From the NCBI RefSeq assembly GCF_000956465.1, contig NZ_JYJA01000041.1:124001-188000 (forward strand): DNA of 64,000 nt, read 5' to 3'. The stretch comes from Microbacterium trichothecenolyticum (GTDB lineage Bacteria > Actinomycetota > Actinomycetes > Actinomycetales > Microbacteriaceae). Shown here piece by piece: positions 34,590-47,641 of the stretch (position 1 is the first letter of the stretch; the number at the start of each line of letters is the position of its first letter). The notes under the pieces were generated by a model that was not told the origin of the DNA, searched no databases, and was given only the letters and a program-made list of their open reading frames with translations. Position numbers and translations under genes: made by a program.

Positions 34590-35495
34590 ATGACCGTCGA
34601 GACCGACACATCGTCCGAGAAGTTCGCCGAGTACTCCGAGCCCGCGCGGCTCGTGACGGGCGAGTGGCTCCAGGCGCACCTCGGCGAGCCGGGCCTCGTC
34701 GTGGTCGAGTCGGATGAGGACGTGCTGCTGTACGAGACCGGTCACATCCCCGGCGCCGTCAAGGTGGACTGGCACACCGAGCTCAACGACCCCGTCGTGC
34801 GCGACTACGTCGACGGCGAGGGCTTCGCCGAACTCCTCAGCCGCAAGGGCATCTCGCGCGACGACACCGTCGTCATCTACGGAGACAAGAACAACTGGTG
34901 GGCCGCCTACGCGCTGTGGGTCTTCTCGCTGTTCGGGCACCATGACGTGCGTCTCCTGGACGGCGGACGCGACAAGTGGATCGCCGAGGGGCGGCCGATC
35001 ACGACGGATGCCTCGACCCCGGCACCGACCGACTACCCGGTCGTCGAGCGCGACGACTCCGTGCTGCGCGCCTACAAGGACGACGTGCTCGCGCACCTCG
35101 GCAACGGCCCGCTCATCGACGTCCGCTCCCCCGAGGAGTACGACGGCTCCCGCACGTCGGCGCCGGCGTACCCCGAGGAAGGTGCGCTGCGCGGCGGGCA
35201 CATCCCGTCGGCGCAGAGCGTGCCGTGGGCGCGCGCGGTCGGCGAGGACGGCGGCTTCAAGCCCCGCGCCGAGCTGGATGCGATCTACCGCGGTGAGGTC
35301 GGGCTCGAGGACGGCGACGCGATCGTCGCGTACTGCCGCATCGGCGAACGGTCGAGCCACACGTGGTTCGTGCTGAAGCACCTCCTCGGCTTCGAGGACG
35401 TACGCAACTACGACGGCTCGTGGACCGAGTGGGGAAGCGCCGTGCGCGTGCCGATCGTGGCCGGTGCGGAGCCGGGCGAAGCGCCCGCACGCTGA
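34590..35495 (+). CDS. sseA: Sulfurtransferase (tandem rhodanese)
   Basis: 301 aa from the ATG at 34590, with GGAG 5 nt upstream. Two rhodanese domains (about residues 15-130 and 155-285); the second carries the active-site loop CRIGERSSHTW. Members transfer sulfur from thiosulfate or 3-mercaptopyruvate to a thiol acceptor. The loop sequence CRIGER is the actinobacterial thiosulfate-type form. sufE follows 34 bp later, which suggests a shared job in sulfur handling. Confidence 0.94.
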   Translation: MTVETDTSSEKFAEYSEPARLVTGEWLQAHLGEPGLVVVESDEDVLLYETGHIPGAVKVDWHTELNDPVVRDYVDGEGFAELLSRKGISRDDTVVIYGDKNNWWAAYALWVFSLFGHHDVRLLDGGRDKWIAEGRPITTDASTPAPTDYPVVERDDSVLRAYKDDVLAHLGNGPLIDVRSPEEYDGSRTSAPAYPEEGALRGGHIPSAQSVPWARAVGEDGGFKPRAELDAIYRGEVGLEDGDAIVAYCRIGERSSHTWFVLKHLLGFEDVRNYDGSWTEWGSAVRVPIVAGAEPGEAPAR

Positions 35496-35529
35496 GCCGC
35501 AGCATCCACCCCATGGGAAAATGGTGGCG

Positions 35530-35970
35530 ATGACCGAAATCGCCCTGCCCGACCGACTCGCCGAGATCCGGGACGAGTTCCTCGAGCTGCCCGAGCCCGA
35601 CCGGCTGCAGCTGCTGCTCGAGTACTCGTACGAGCTCCCGCCGGTGCCCGTGGAGTACGAGGGGCACCCCGAGCTGTACGAGCGCGTGGTCGAGTGCCAG
35701 TCCCCCGTCTTCATCGTCGTCGACGTCGATGCCGACGGGGCCGTCGCGATGCACGCGACCGCTCCCCCGGAAGCGCCGACGACCCGCGGCTTCGCGAGCA
35801 TCCTGGCGCAGGGCATCACCGGCCTCACGGCCGCCGAGGTGCTCGCGGTGCCCGGCGACTTCCCCCAGACGCTGGGACTGACCCGTGTGGTGTCGCCGCT
35901 GCGCCTGTCCGGCATGACGGGGATGCTCCTGCGCGCCCAGCGTCAGGTGCGCGCCAAGTCGGGCGCCTGA
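35530..35970 (+). CDS. sufE: SufE-family sulfur acceptor
   Basis: 146 aa from the ATG at 35530; an ATG at 35521 is also possible. SufE accepts persulfide sulfur from a cysteine desulfurase. The acceptor Cys lies in VVECQSPVFIVVD, and the C-terminal GLTAAEVLAVPGDF matches the family. No sufS or sufBCD here; the partner is more likely the upstream sulfurtransferase or a desulfurase elsewhere. Convergent with the hydrolase gene. Confidence 0.92.
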   Translation: MTEIALPDRLAEIRDEFLELPEPDRLQLLLEYSYELPPVPVEYEGHPELYERVVECQSPVFIVVDVDADGAVAMHATAPPEAPTTRGFASILAQGITGLTAAEVLAVPGDFPQTLGLTRVVSPLRLSGMTGMLLRAQRQVRAKSGA

Positions 35971-35983
35971 CCCCGACCGCTCG

Positions 35984-37237
35984 TCAGTCCGCGACGATCC
36001 CGTGGGCGGTGAGCCAGGTGCCGATGGATGCGCTCCAGCGCTCCTGGTCGTAGTTCCAGAGCTTCGTGTGCCGCGCCACCTCGAACACCTGCATCTCGAC
36101 CAGATCCGGACGGGCGGCGACCAGGTCGTGCGACGCGTCCGACGGCACGAATCCGTCGTCGTCGCTGTGGAGGATGAGGATCGGATGCCTGAGCTCCGCC
36201 GCCCGCGCGACCACGTCGAGCTGATCGAGACGGATGGCCGCGCCGGTGCGGGTCAGCGGCGACGCCCACTCGGCCTGCAGCGCCTCGATCGCGAGGCGGC
36301 TGACCGCCCCGGGGACGCGCTCCGCCTTGGCCTGGTAGTCGAGCACGACCCGCCAGTCGACGACCGGAGACTCGAGGATGAGGCCCGCGATGGAGTCGCC
36401 GTGCGCCGAGTTGAGGGCGAGCTGCAGCGCGATCGCGCCGCCCATCGACCACCCCATGACGATGATCCGGCGCGCGCCGCGACGCCGTGCGAACCCGACA
36501 GCCGCGTCGACGTCGCGCCACTCCGTGGCACCCAGCGCATACGTGCCGTTGCGGCTGCGAGGCGCCTCGCCGTCGTTGCGGTACGACACGACCAGCGATG
36601 TGATGCCGAGGCCGTGGAACACCGGCACCGCCCGCAGGCACTCGGCGCGCGTCGTGCCGCGCCCGTGCACCTGGATGACCCACGTGTCGCCCTCGCCTGC
36701 CGGGAACAGCCATGCCGGGCACGGCCCGACCGTGGAGCCGATGAGCTCGGGGGTGAACGGCAGGTGCAGCTGCTCGGGGTGGTCGTAGTACCAGCCGCTG
36801 AACGCCGCCTCGGGGGCGAGGCGCGCGTCGGCGGAGACGTGCGTCAGCAGTTTTCGCTTGACGCTCGAGGCGTCCTCCGAGAGCACCGATCCGAGCTTGA
36901 TGTAGTCGGACGTGCCGCTCGTGAAGAGGCCATAGCGCCCGGGGAGCTCGGTGTCGGCCGTGCGCGACAGTGTGATCGTCTGCGCGGCGGTGTCCAGCGC
37001 CAGGATCCGCGTGTCGGCCTGTCGGCGCGCCGGGGTCACGACCTTCCGCGCCATCACGACGGAGCCCGCCGCGAGCGCGCCCAGCACAGCGGCCAGGGCC
37101 ACGCTCAGCACCGTGAGCGCGGCCTTCACACCGGCGACGAGGGCGGGCGTCCTGCGCCCGCGGCGAGGAGGGAGAGCCTTCGGCCCTCCCGGGTAACTGC
37201 GTGCGCCGTCCCATGCGGCGCGCCTGGAGGCGACCAT
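35984..37237 (-). CDS. Membrane-anchored alpha/beta hydrolase
   Basis: 417 aa with an N-terminal transmembrane helix (about residues 36-62) after a basic stretch, then an extracytoplasmic alpha/beta-hydrolase domain (about 170-410). VIQVHGRGTTRAE supplies the oxyanion loop, GWSMGGAIAL the nucleophile Ser, LILHSDDDGFVPSD the Asp and ARHTKLWNYD the His, so the triad is complete. Family includes secreted peptidases and esterases; the substrate is unknown. ATG at 37237; later starts cannot be excluded. Confidence 0.82.
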   Translation of the reverse strand: MVASRRAAWDGARSYPGGPKALPPRRGRRTPALVAGVKAALTVLSVALAAVLGALAAGSVVMARKVVTPARRQADTRILALDTAAQTITLSRTADTELPGRYGLFTSGTSDYIKLGSVLSEDASSVKRKLLTHVSADARLAPEAAFSGWYYDHPEQLHLPFTPELIGSTVGPCPAWLFPAGEGDTWVIQVHGRGTTRAECLRAVPVFHGLGITSLVVSYRNDGEAPRSRNGTYALGATEWRDVDAAVGFARRRGARRIIVMGWSMGGAIALQLALNSAHGDSIAGLILESPVVDWRVVLDYQAKAERVPGAVSRLAIEALQAEWASPLTRTGAAIRLDQLDVVARAAELRHPILILHSDDDGFVPSDASHDLVAARPDLVEMQVFEVARHTKLWNYDQERWSASIGTWLTAHGIVAD

Positions 37238-37262
37238 CGAGGCATCACTCTAGTCTGTCCGG

Positions 37263-37853
37263 GTGACTGAGCAGCGTCCTCCGGCGGCACCGGGCTCTTT
37301 CGAGCAGGCCGCCGAGGCGGTGCGGGCGATCTCCTTCCGCGACGACCTCACCGTCCGCGAGATCGCCGCGCCGCAGGGTCTCGCTCCGAACGCGTTCGCC
37401 ATCGCGGGTGACGTCCGCCCCGAACCCGACGCCACGGACTCGCCATACGGCACCGGCCGGCTGGTTCTCATGCACGACCCGGAGGAGCCCGCGCCGTGGA
37501 ACGGGCCGTGGCGGATCGTGTGCTTCGCGCAGGCTCCCCTCGAGCCTGAGATCGGCGTCGATCCGCTGCTCGCAGACGTCGCGTGGACGTGGCTGACCGA
37601 CGCGCTCGAGTCACGAGGTGCGGGCTTCCATTCGGCATCCGGCACAGCGACCAAGACCCTCTCCAAGGGGTTCGGCGCACTGGCCGCGGAGGGTGACGGC
37701 GCGCAGATAGAACTGCGCGCATCGTGGTCTCCGGAAGGCGCGATCGTTCCGCACGTGGAAGCATGGGCGGAGTTGGTATGCATGCTGGCCGGGCTTCCGC
37801 CCGGCTCGGAAGGGATCGCGATGCTCGGTTCGCACAGGTCGCCACGTGGCTGA
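37263..37853 (+). CDS. DUF3000 family protein
   Basis: 196 aa from a GTG at 37263. The DUF3000 family is nearly confined to Actinobacteria and has no known function. It precedes the RNase D gene, which overlaps its last 8 bp; this pairing is conserved in the phylum. No membrane segment or known catalytic motif. Confidence 0.88.
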   Translation: MTEQRPPAAPGSFEQAAEAVRAISFRDDLTVREIAAPQGLAPNAFAIAGDVRPEPDATDSPYGTGRLVLMHDPEEPAPWNGPWRIVCFAQAPLEPEIGVDPLLADVAWTWLTDALESRGAGFHSASGTATKTLSKGFGALAAEGDGAQIELRASWSPEGAIVPHVEAWAELVCMLAGLPPGSEGIAMLGSHRSPRG

Positions 37854-39045
37854 TTACGACGTGATCGACGAGGTCTCGCGCGTCGGAGAGGTCGCGCGAC
37901 GACTGGTCGACGGGGAGGGTCCCGTCGCCGTCGACGTCGAGCGCGCGTCGGGTTTCCGCTACTCGCAGCGGGCGTACCTGGTGCAGGTGTACCGGCGCGG
38001 TGCGGGCGTGTTCCTCTTCGATCCCCCGCCGATCGGCGACTTCCGTGCCCTCCAGGACGCCATCGGCGGCGAGGAATGGGTGCTGCACGCCGCGAGCCAG
38101 GACCTGCCGTCGCTGCGCGAGATCGGCCTCGAACCGGCTTCCATCTTCGACACCGAGCTCGCCGCCCGCCTCCTCGGTCATGAGCGGGTGGGCCTCGGCG
38201 CGGTCGTGGAGGACACACTGGGCATCACACTCGCGAAGGCCCACTCCGCGTCGGACTGGTCGACGCGGCCGCTGCCCCAGTCCTGGCTCGAGTATGCGGC
38301 GCTCGACGTCGAACACCTCGTCGATGTGCGCGACAAGCTCGCCGCAGAGCTCGTGGAGCAGGGCAAGACCGAGTTCGCCGCGGAGGAGTTCCGTGCCGTG
38401 CTCGAGCGCGAGCCCAAGCCGCCGCGCGAGGAGCCGTGGCGCCGCCTCTCAGGTCTGCACACGGTGCGCGGCCGCAAGGCGCTGGCCGTGGCCCGTGAAC
38501 TGTGGACCGCCCGTGAGGAGTACGCGAGGGAGGAGGATGTCGCGCCCGGCCGCCTCGTTCCCGATCGTGCACTGGTGGCCGCCGTGCTCGCCGATCCCAA
38601 GTCGAAGAGCGCCCTGGCCGCCGTCAAGGACTTCACCGGCCGAGCGAGCCGGTCGCAGCTGGACCGCTGGTGGGCGGCGATCGAGAACGGACGCGCCGTC
38701 ACGCAGCTGCCGCTGGAACGCGCCGCCGGAGGCGACACGCTGCCGCCGCCGCGGGCGTGGGTGGATCGCAACCCCGAGGCCGATGCCCGTCTCAAGGCGG
38801 CTCGCCCCGTCGTGGAGCGGCGGGCGGAGGAGCTCCACATGCCGACCGAGAACCTCCTCACGCCCGAGCTCCTGCGGCGCGTCGCCTGGGCTCCCCCGCA
38901 GCCGCTGACCGCGGCATCCATCGGCGAAGCACTGGCCGCGTTGGGCGCACGACCCTGGCAGATTGCGCAGACCTCACAGGTGATCGCCGATGCCTTTGTG
39001 GATTCCGTGCAAGCGGTCGCGGAGGCGTCGGAAACGGCTTCGTAG
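37846..39045 (+). CDS. rnd: Ribonuclease D-like 3'-5' exonuclease with HRDC domain
   Basis: 399 aa from a GTG at 37846. The DEDDy exonuclease domain (about residues 15-190) shows VAVDVERASG, HAASQDLPSL and LEYAALDVEHL, so all four acidic residues and the Tyr are present. An HRDC domain (about 210-290) and a C-terminal helical region follow. Likely processes tRNA or other stable RNA ends. Confidence 0.93.
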   Translation: MADYDVIDEVSRVGEVARRLVDGEGPVAVDVERASGFRYSQRAYLVQVYRRGAGVFLFDPPPIGDFRALQDAIGGEEWVLHAASQDLPSLREIGLEPASIFDTELAARLLGHERVGLGAVVEDTLGITLAKAHSASDWSTRPLPQSWLEYAALDVEHLVDVRDKLAAELVEQGKTEFAAEEFRAVLEREPKPPREEPWRRLSGLHTVRGRKALAVARELWTAREEYAREEDVAPGRLVPDRALVAAVLADPKSKSALAAVKDFTGRASRSQLDRWWAAIENGRAVTQLPLERAAGGDTLPPPRAWVDRNPEADARLKAARPVVERRAEELHMPTENLLTPELLRRVAWAPPQPLTAASIGEALAALGARPWQIAQTSQVIADAFVDSVQAVAEASETAS

Positions 39046-39084
39046 GTTTCCCCCACCCGATTCCGACCGCTCCACGCGCCCTCC

Positions 39085-39090
39085 TAGGCT
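39085..39090 (+). promoter_or_regulatory. Candidate -10 box for the beta-oxidation pair
   Basis: TAGGCT 27 nt before the thiolase GTG; AGGCAG is at the Shine-Dalgarno position. Confidence 0.45.
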
Positions 39091-39117
39091 GGCGACATCC
39101 CTACTTTTGGAGGCAGA

Positions 39118-40323
<1,206 letters not shown>

Positions 40324-40330
40324 TCGAGCA

Positions 40331-42475
40331 ATGACGAACTACGACGACATCGACTTCTCCCCCATCCTCGCCGTCACCGAAGGCGAGGTGATCACGCACT
40401 CGCGGGTGCGCGACATCCGACTGCGCTCCGGCAAAGTGCTGGCGCTGGTCACGCTCGACAACGGTCGCGACCACACCCGCCCGAACACGCTGGGCCCCGC
40501 GACGATGTTCCAGCTCGGCGAGACGCTCGACGCCCTCAAGGCGCGGGCGGCGGCCGGCGAGATCCAGGCGGTCGGCATCACCGGCAAGCAGTACATCCTC
40601 GCGGCGGGCGCCGACCTCAGCGACATCAGCAAGGTCGGTTCGAAGGACAACGCCCGCATGGTGGCGCAGCTCGGCCACAAGGTGTTCGGTCAGCTCTCCG
40701 AGCTGGGTGTGCCCACGTTCGCCTTCGTCAACGGGCTCGCGCTCGGCGGCGGTCTCGAGATCGCGCTCAACAGCACGTACCGGACGGTGGATGCCTCGGC
40801 CGCGGCGATCGCGCTTCCCGAGGTGTTCCTCGGCATCATCCCCGGCTGGGGCGGTGCCTACCTGCTGCCCAACCTCATCGGCATCGAGAACGCGCTCGAG
40901 GTCGTGATCTCGAACCCGCTGAAGCAGAACCGCATGCTGAAGCCGCAGCAGGCATTCGACTACGGCATCGTCGACGCGATCTTCCCGGCCGCGAACTACC
41001 TCGAGGACTCGCTGGCGTGGGCCGACGGCGTCCTCGGCGGGAAGATCAAGGTCGACCGCAAGAACGAGCCGGGCAAGATCGAGCGCCTCACCAAGTGGCC
41101 GATCGCCGTCAAGGTGGCCCGCGGCATGCTCGAGTCGAAGATCGGCACGGTGCCGAAGTCGCCGTACGTGGCGCTGGACCTCCTGGACAAGGCGCGGAAC
41201 GGTTCGAAGGCCGAGGGCTTCGCACGCGAGGACGAGGCTCTCGCCGAGCTCGTCACGGGAGACCAGTTCGCCGCATCCATGTATGCCTTCGATCTGGTGC
41301 AGAAGCGCGCCAAGCGTCCTGTCGGCGCTCCCGACAAGGAGCTCGCGAAGAAGGTCACGAAGGTCGGCATCATCGGCGCCGGTCTCATGGCGAGCCAGTT
41401 CGCGCTGCTGTTCGTGCGCAAGCTGCAGGTTCCGGTGCTCATCACCGACCTCGACCAGGCACGCGTCGACAAGGGCGTGGCATACATCCACGACGAGATC
41501 GGCAAGCTCGAGGCGAAGGGCCGCCTCGACGGCGACTCCGCCAACAAGCTGCGCGCGCTGGTGACGGGCACGACCGACAAGAGTCTCTACGCCGACTGCG
41601 ATTTCGTGATCGAGGCCGTGTTCGAAGAGGTCGGTGTCAAGCAGCAGGTGTTCGGCGAGATCGAGCAGATCATCGCCGAGGACGCGATCCTCGCGACCAA
41701 CACCTCGTCGCTGTCCGTCGAGGAGATCGGTGCGAACCTGGCTCACCCGGAGCGGCTGGTGGGCTTCCACTTCTTCAACCCGGTGGCGGTCATGCCGCTG
41801 ATCGAGATCGTGAAGACCCCCCAGACCTCGGATGCCGCACTGTCGACCGCGTTCGTCGTCGCGAAGAACCTCGGCAAGAACGCGGTGCTCACCGCCGACG
41901 CGCCCGGGTTCGTCGTGAACCGGCTGCTGGCCAAGGTCATGGGCGAGGCGGCGCGCGCCGTCTACGAAGGCACGCCGGTCGCCGACGTCGAGAAGGCGTT
42001 CGCGCCTCTCGGGCTGCCGATGGGGCCGTTCCAGCTCATCGACCTCGTCGGCTGGAAGGTGGCCGCGCACGTGCAGGACACGATGGTGCACGCCTTCCCC
42101 GACCGCTTCTACGCGAACGAGAACTTCCACGCGCTCGCGGAGCTGCCCGAGGTCGTCGAGAAGGACAAGGGCGGCCGCGTGACCGGCTGGACCAAGGCCG
42201 CCGAGAAGACGCTCAAGCCCGCGGTGGGCTCGTCGCCGGCGTCGGCCGACGTCATCCTCCGTCGCGTGCAGGACGGCCTCGCGCAGGAGATCAAGCTCAT
42301 GCTCGACGAGGGCGTGGTCCCCGAGGTCGAGGACATCGACCTCTGCCTCATCCTCGGCGCGGGCTGGCCGTTCATCGACGGCGGCGCGTCGCCCTACCTC
42401 GACCGCGAGGGCGCCTCCCAGCGCGCCTTCGGCGACACCTTCCACCACCCGGTGATCAAGGGCATCGCCGGCTGA
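40331..42475 (+). CDS. fadB: 3-hydroxyacyl-CoA dehydrogenase/enoyl-CoA hydratase (FadB-like)
   Basis: 714-aa fusion. The N-terminal crotonase domain (about residues 20-230) has GADLSDI and ALGGGLEIAL for the oxyanion hole and PEVFLGIIPGWGG with a catalytic Glu. The middle NAD-binding domain begins VGIIGAGLMASQ, and GFHFFNPVAVMPLIEIV carries the catalytic His. The C-terminal dimerisation domain is complete. Forms the beta-oxidation unit with the thiolase; no acyl-CoA dehydrogenase lies next to it. Confidence 0.95.
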   Translation: MTNYDDIDFSPILAVTEGEVITHSRVRDIRLRSGKVLALVTLDNGRDHTRPNTLGPATMFQLGETLDALKARAAAGEIQAVGITGKQYILAAGADLSDISKVGSKDNARMVAQLGHKVFGQLSELGVPTFAFVNGLALGGGLEIALNSTYRTVDASAAAIALPEVFLGIIPGWGGAYLLPNLIGIENALEVVISNPLKQNRMLKPQQAFDYGIVDAIFPAANYLEDSLAWADGVLGGKIKVDRKNEPGKIERLTKWPIAVKVARGMLESKIGTVPKSPYVALDLLDKARNGSKAEGFAREDEALAELVTGDQFAASMYAFDLVQKRAKRPVGAPDKELAKKVTKVGIIGAGLMASQFALLFVRKLQVPVLITDLDQARVDKGVAYIHDEIGKLEAKGRLDGDSANKLRALVTGTTDKSLYADCDFVIEAVFEEVGVKQQVFGEIEQIIAEDAILATNTSSLSVEEIGANLAHPERLVGFHFFNPVAVMPLIEIVKTPQTSDAALSTAFVVAKNLGKNAVLTADAPGFVVNRLLAKVMGEAARAVYEGTPVADVEKAFAPLGLPMGPFQLIDLVGWKVAAHVQDTMVHAFPDRFYANENFHALAELPEVVEKDKGGRVTGWTKAAEKTLKPAVGSSPASADVILRRVQDGLAQEIKLMLDEGVVPEVEDIDLCLILGAGWPFIDGGASPYLDREGASQRAFGDTFHHPVIKGIAG

Positions 42476-42487
42476 CGCCGCCAACAC

Positions 42488-42525
42488 CGAAAGGGCGCAT
42501 CCTCCTCGGAGGGTGCGCCCTTTCG
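42488..42525. terminator. Bidirectional terminator between fadB and dxs
   Basis: Perfect 12-bp outer stem CGAAAGGGCGCA/TGCGCCCTTTCG with a TCC/GGA-rich inner part, between convergent genes. Confidence 0.85.
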
Positions 42526-42574
42526 CCGTATGCGGATGACCGCGGGATGCGAAGCTCGCGCGGCAGGCGTTCTC

Positions 42575-44527
42575 CTAGCGTCGCTCCTCGCGAGACAGGG
42601 TCGGGATCACGGGGATCTCGCGGGTGTCCGCGCCACGGGCGACGGGGATGCGGGTGCCGAGCACCTGGGCGACGACATCCTGCGCGATCTTCGCAGGCGT
42701 GAGACCGGCGTCCTCGAGGATCTGCTCGCGGCTCGCGTGATCGATGAACTCGTCGGGCACGCCCAATTCGTCGACCGCGGTGTCGACGCCCGCCTCGCGG
42801 AGCACCTGGCGCACCCGCGTGCCGATGCCGCCGACGCGGATGCCGTCCTCGATCGTGATGACGAGGCGATGGGATGCGGCGAGCGAGACGATCGACGGCT
42901 GCACCGGCACGACCCATCGCGGGTCGACGACCGTGGCGCCGATGCCCTGTGCGCGCAGGCGCTCGGCGACGTCGACCGCGGTGTGCGCCATCGGGCCGAT
43001 GCCGACCAGCAGCACGTCCTGGGCGTCGGAGCGCACCAGCACGTCCACGCCGTCCTCGAGCCGTTCCAGCGCCGGGAGCTCAGGGCTCACGCCGCCCTTC
43101 GGGAAACGGATCACGGTGGGCGCGTCATCGACCGCGACCGCCTCGTGCAGCTCTTCGCGGAGGCGGGCGCCGTCCCGTGGCACGGCGATGCGGATGTGCG
43201 GGACGATCTGCAGCATCGCCAGGTCCCAGATGCCGTGGTGGCTCGGGCCGTCGGGGCCGGTCACACCGGCGCGATCGAGCACGAACGTGACGCCCGCGCG
43301 GTGGAGGGCGACATCCATCAGCACCTGGTCGAAGGCGCGGTTCATGAACGTCGCGTAGATCGCGACGACCGGATGCAGGCCGCCGAACGCCAGACCGGCC
43401 GCGGAGGCGACGGCATGCTGCTCGGCGATGCCGACGTCGTACACCCGGTCGGGGAAGCGCTGCGCGAACGGCAGGAGCCCTGTGGGCCGCAGCATGGCGG
43501 CCGTCATCGCGATCACGTCGTCGCGCTCGTCGCCCAGGTGCACCAGCTCATCGGCGAAGACGTCGGTCCAGGCGGTGCCGCCGGCCGCGCCGAGCGCCTC
43601 GCCCGTGATCGGGTCGATCTTGCCGACGGCGTGGAACTGGTCGGCTTCGTCCTCGAGGGCGGGCGCGTAGCCGCGGCCCTTCTCGGTGATCGCGTGGACG
43701 ATCACGGGGGCGCCGTACTCCTTCGCGAGCTCGAGCGTCTCCATGAGAGTCGGCAGATCGTGGCCGTCGACCGGACCGAGGTACTTGATGTCGAGGTTCG
43801 AATAGAGCGCGGCGTTGTTCGTGAACCGCGACAGGAAGCCGTGCGTGCCGCCGCGCACGCCCCGGTAGACGGCGCGCGCCGCGGGGCCCAGCTTGCGGAA
43901 CAGCGTGTCGGAGCCGCGGTGGAGATTGCGGTACGACTCGGCGGTGCGGACGCGGTTGAGGTAGCGCGCCATGCCGCCGATGGTCGGGGCGTACGAGCGC
44001 CCGTTGTCGTTGACGACGATGACGAGGTTGCGGTCGTTGTCGTCGGAGATGTTGTTGAGCGCCTCCCACGTCATGCCGCCGGTGAGCGCGCCGTCGCCGA
44101 CGACGGCGACCACGTGCCGGTCCTTGCGGCCGGTGCGCGTCAGTGCGCGCGAGACGCCGTCGGCCCAGCTCAGCGAGCTGGAGGCGTGGGACGACTCGAC
44201 CACATCGTGCGGGCTCTCGGAGCGCTGCGGGTACCCGGCGAGGCCTTCGCGCGCGCGGAGCTTCGTGAAGTCCTGGCGCCCGGTGAGCAGCTTGTGCACG
44301 TAGGACTGATGGCCCGTGTCGAAGATCATCGGATCGTTCGGCGAGTCGAACACGCGGTGCAGTGCGATCGTGAGCTCGACGACACCGAGGTTGGGGCCCA
44401 GGTGACCGCCTGTGCGTGCGACGTTCTCGACGAGGAAGCCGCGGATCTCGTCCGCGAGCTGCTCGAGCTGATCGAGGCTCAGCGCGTCGAGGTCGCGGGG
44501 TCCGGTGATGGACGACAGCAGCGACAT
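42575..44527 (-). CDS. dxs: 1-Deoxy-D-xylulose-5-phosphate synthase
   Basis: Thiamine-diphosphate enzyme that starts the MEP isoprenoid pathway, 650 aa from the ATG at 44527 with GGAG upstream. GDGALTGGMTWEALNN is the ThDP/Mg motif; DTGHQSYVHK, the DRAGVTGPDGPSHHG segment and the C-terminal transketolase domain are present. Actinobacteria often have dxs near rnd, as here. Confidence 0.97.
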   Translation of the reverse strand: MSLLSSITGPRDLDALSLDQLEQLADEIRGFLVENVARTGGHLGPNLGVVELTIALHRVFDSPNDPMIFDTGHQSYVHKLLTGRQDFTKLRAREGLAGYPQRSESPHDVVESSHASSSLSWADGVSRALTRTGRKDRHVVAVVGDGALTGGMTWEALNNISDDNDRNLVIVVNDNGRSYAPTIGGMARYLNRVRTAESYRNLHRGSDTLFRKLGPAARAVYRGVRGGTHGFLSRFTNNAALYSNLDIKYLGPVDGHDLPTLMETLELAKEYGAPVIVHAITEKGRGYAPALEDEADQFHAVGKIDPITGEALGAAGGTAWTDVFADELVHLGDERDDVIAMTAAMLRPTGLLPFAQRFPDRVYDVGIAEQHAVASAAGLAFGGLHPVVAIYATFMNRAFDQVLMDVALHRAGVTFVLDRAGVTGPDGPSHHGIWDLAMLQIVPHIRIAVPRDGARLREELHEAVAVDDAPTVIRFPKGGVSPELPALERLEDGVDVLVRSDAQDVLLVGIGPMAHTAVDVAERLRAQGIGATVVDPRWVVPVQPSIVSLAASHRLVITIEDGIRVGGIGTRVRQVLREAGVDTAVDELGVPDEFIDHASREQILEDAGLTPAKIAQDVVAQVLGTRIPVARGADTREIPVIPTLSREERR

Positions 44528-44581
44528 CCCGGCTCCTTTCCGGCCCCGTGAGGGCTCTGCAAGTCTACCCGCGGCATGAAG

Positions 44582-44667
44582 GGGGGACCGGATGCTGGGC
44601 CACACGCCCGAGGCTCCGCGTGGCGCGAAGCGACACGTGGAGGGGCGTGGGGAGCATCCGGTCCCCC
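44582..44667. repeat. Large nested inverted repeat between dxs and acnA
   Basis: Perfect 15-bp arms (44582-44596 and 44653-44667) enclose further nested complementary pieces (CCACACGCCC with GGGCGTGG, and CTCCGCGTG with CACGTGGAG). It lies 13 bp beyond the acnA stop, so it should terminate acnA, but it is far longer than the other terminators here. Confidence 0.75.
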
Positions 44668-44679
44668 GTGAATCAGCTG

Positions 44680-47508
<2,829 letters not shown>

Positions 47509-47614
47509 GTCTGTCTCCTTCGTCGGCGGCGGGATCGTGCCGGAGTCCGGCATCCCCATCTTCCCCCGCTCCGGAGCCCTCGGCTAGTGAGGTCGACCTA
47601 ACGGTTCGGGGGAA

Positions 47615-47638
47615 ATTTATCTTGATGTCGAGATAAAT
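47615..47638 (-). promoter_or_regulatory. Inverted repeat upstream of acnA, candidate MarR-type operator
   Basis: ATTTATCT and AGATAAAT (8-bp perfect arms) around TGATGTCG; the inner part TCTTGATGTCGAGA is also nearly symmetric. AT-rich island between acnA and the DUF3159 gene. Confidence 0.55.
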
Positions 47639-47641
47639 GTA

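Noticed and set aside
41017..42702. 561-codon frame inside fadB in another phase
   Set aside because: Arg/Gly/Ala-rich shadow frame; fadB is complete and matches its family end to end.
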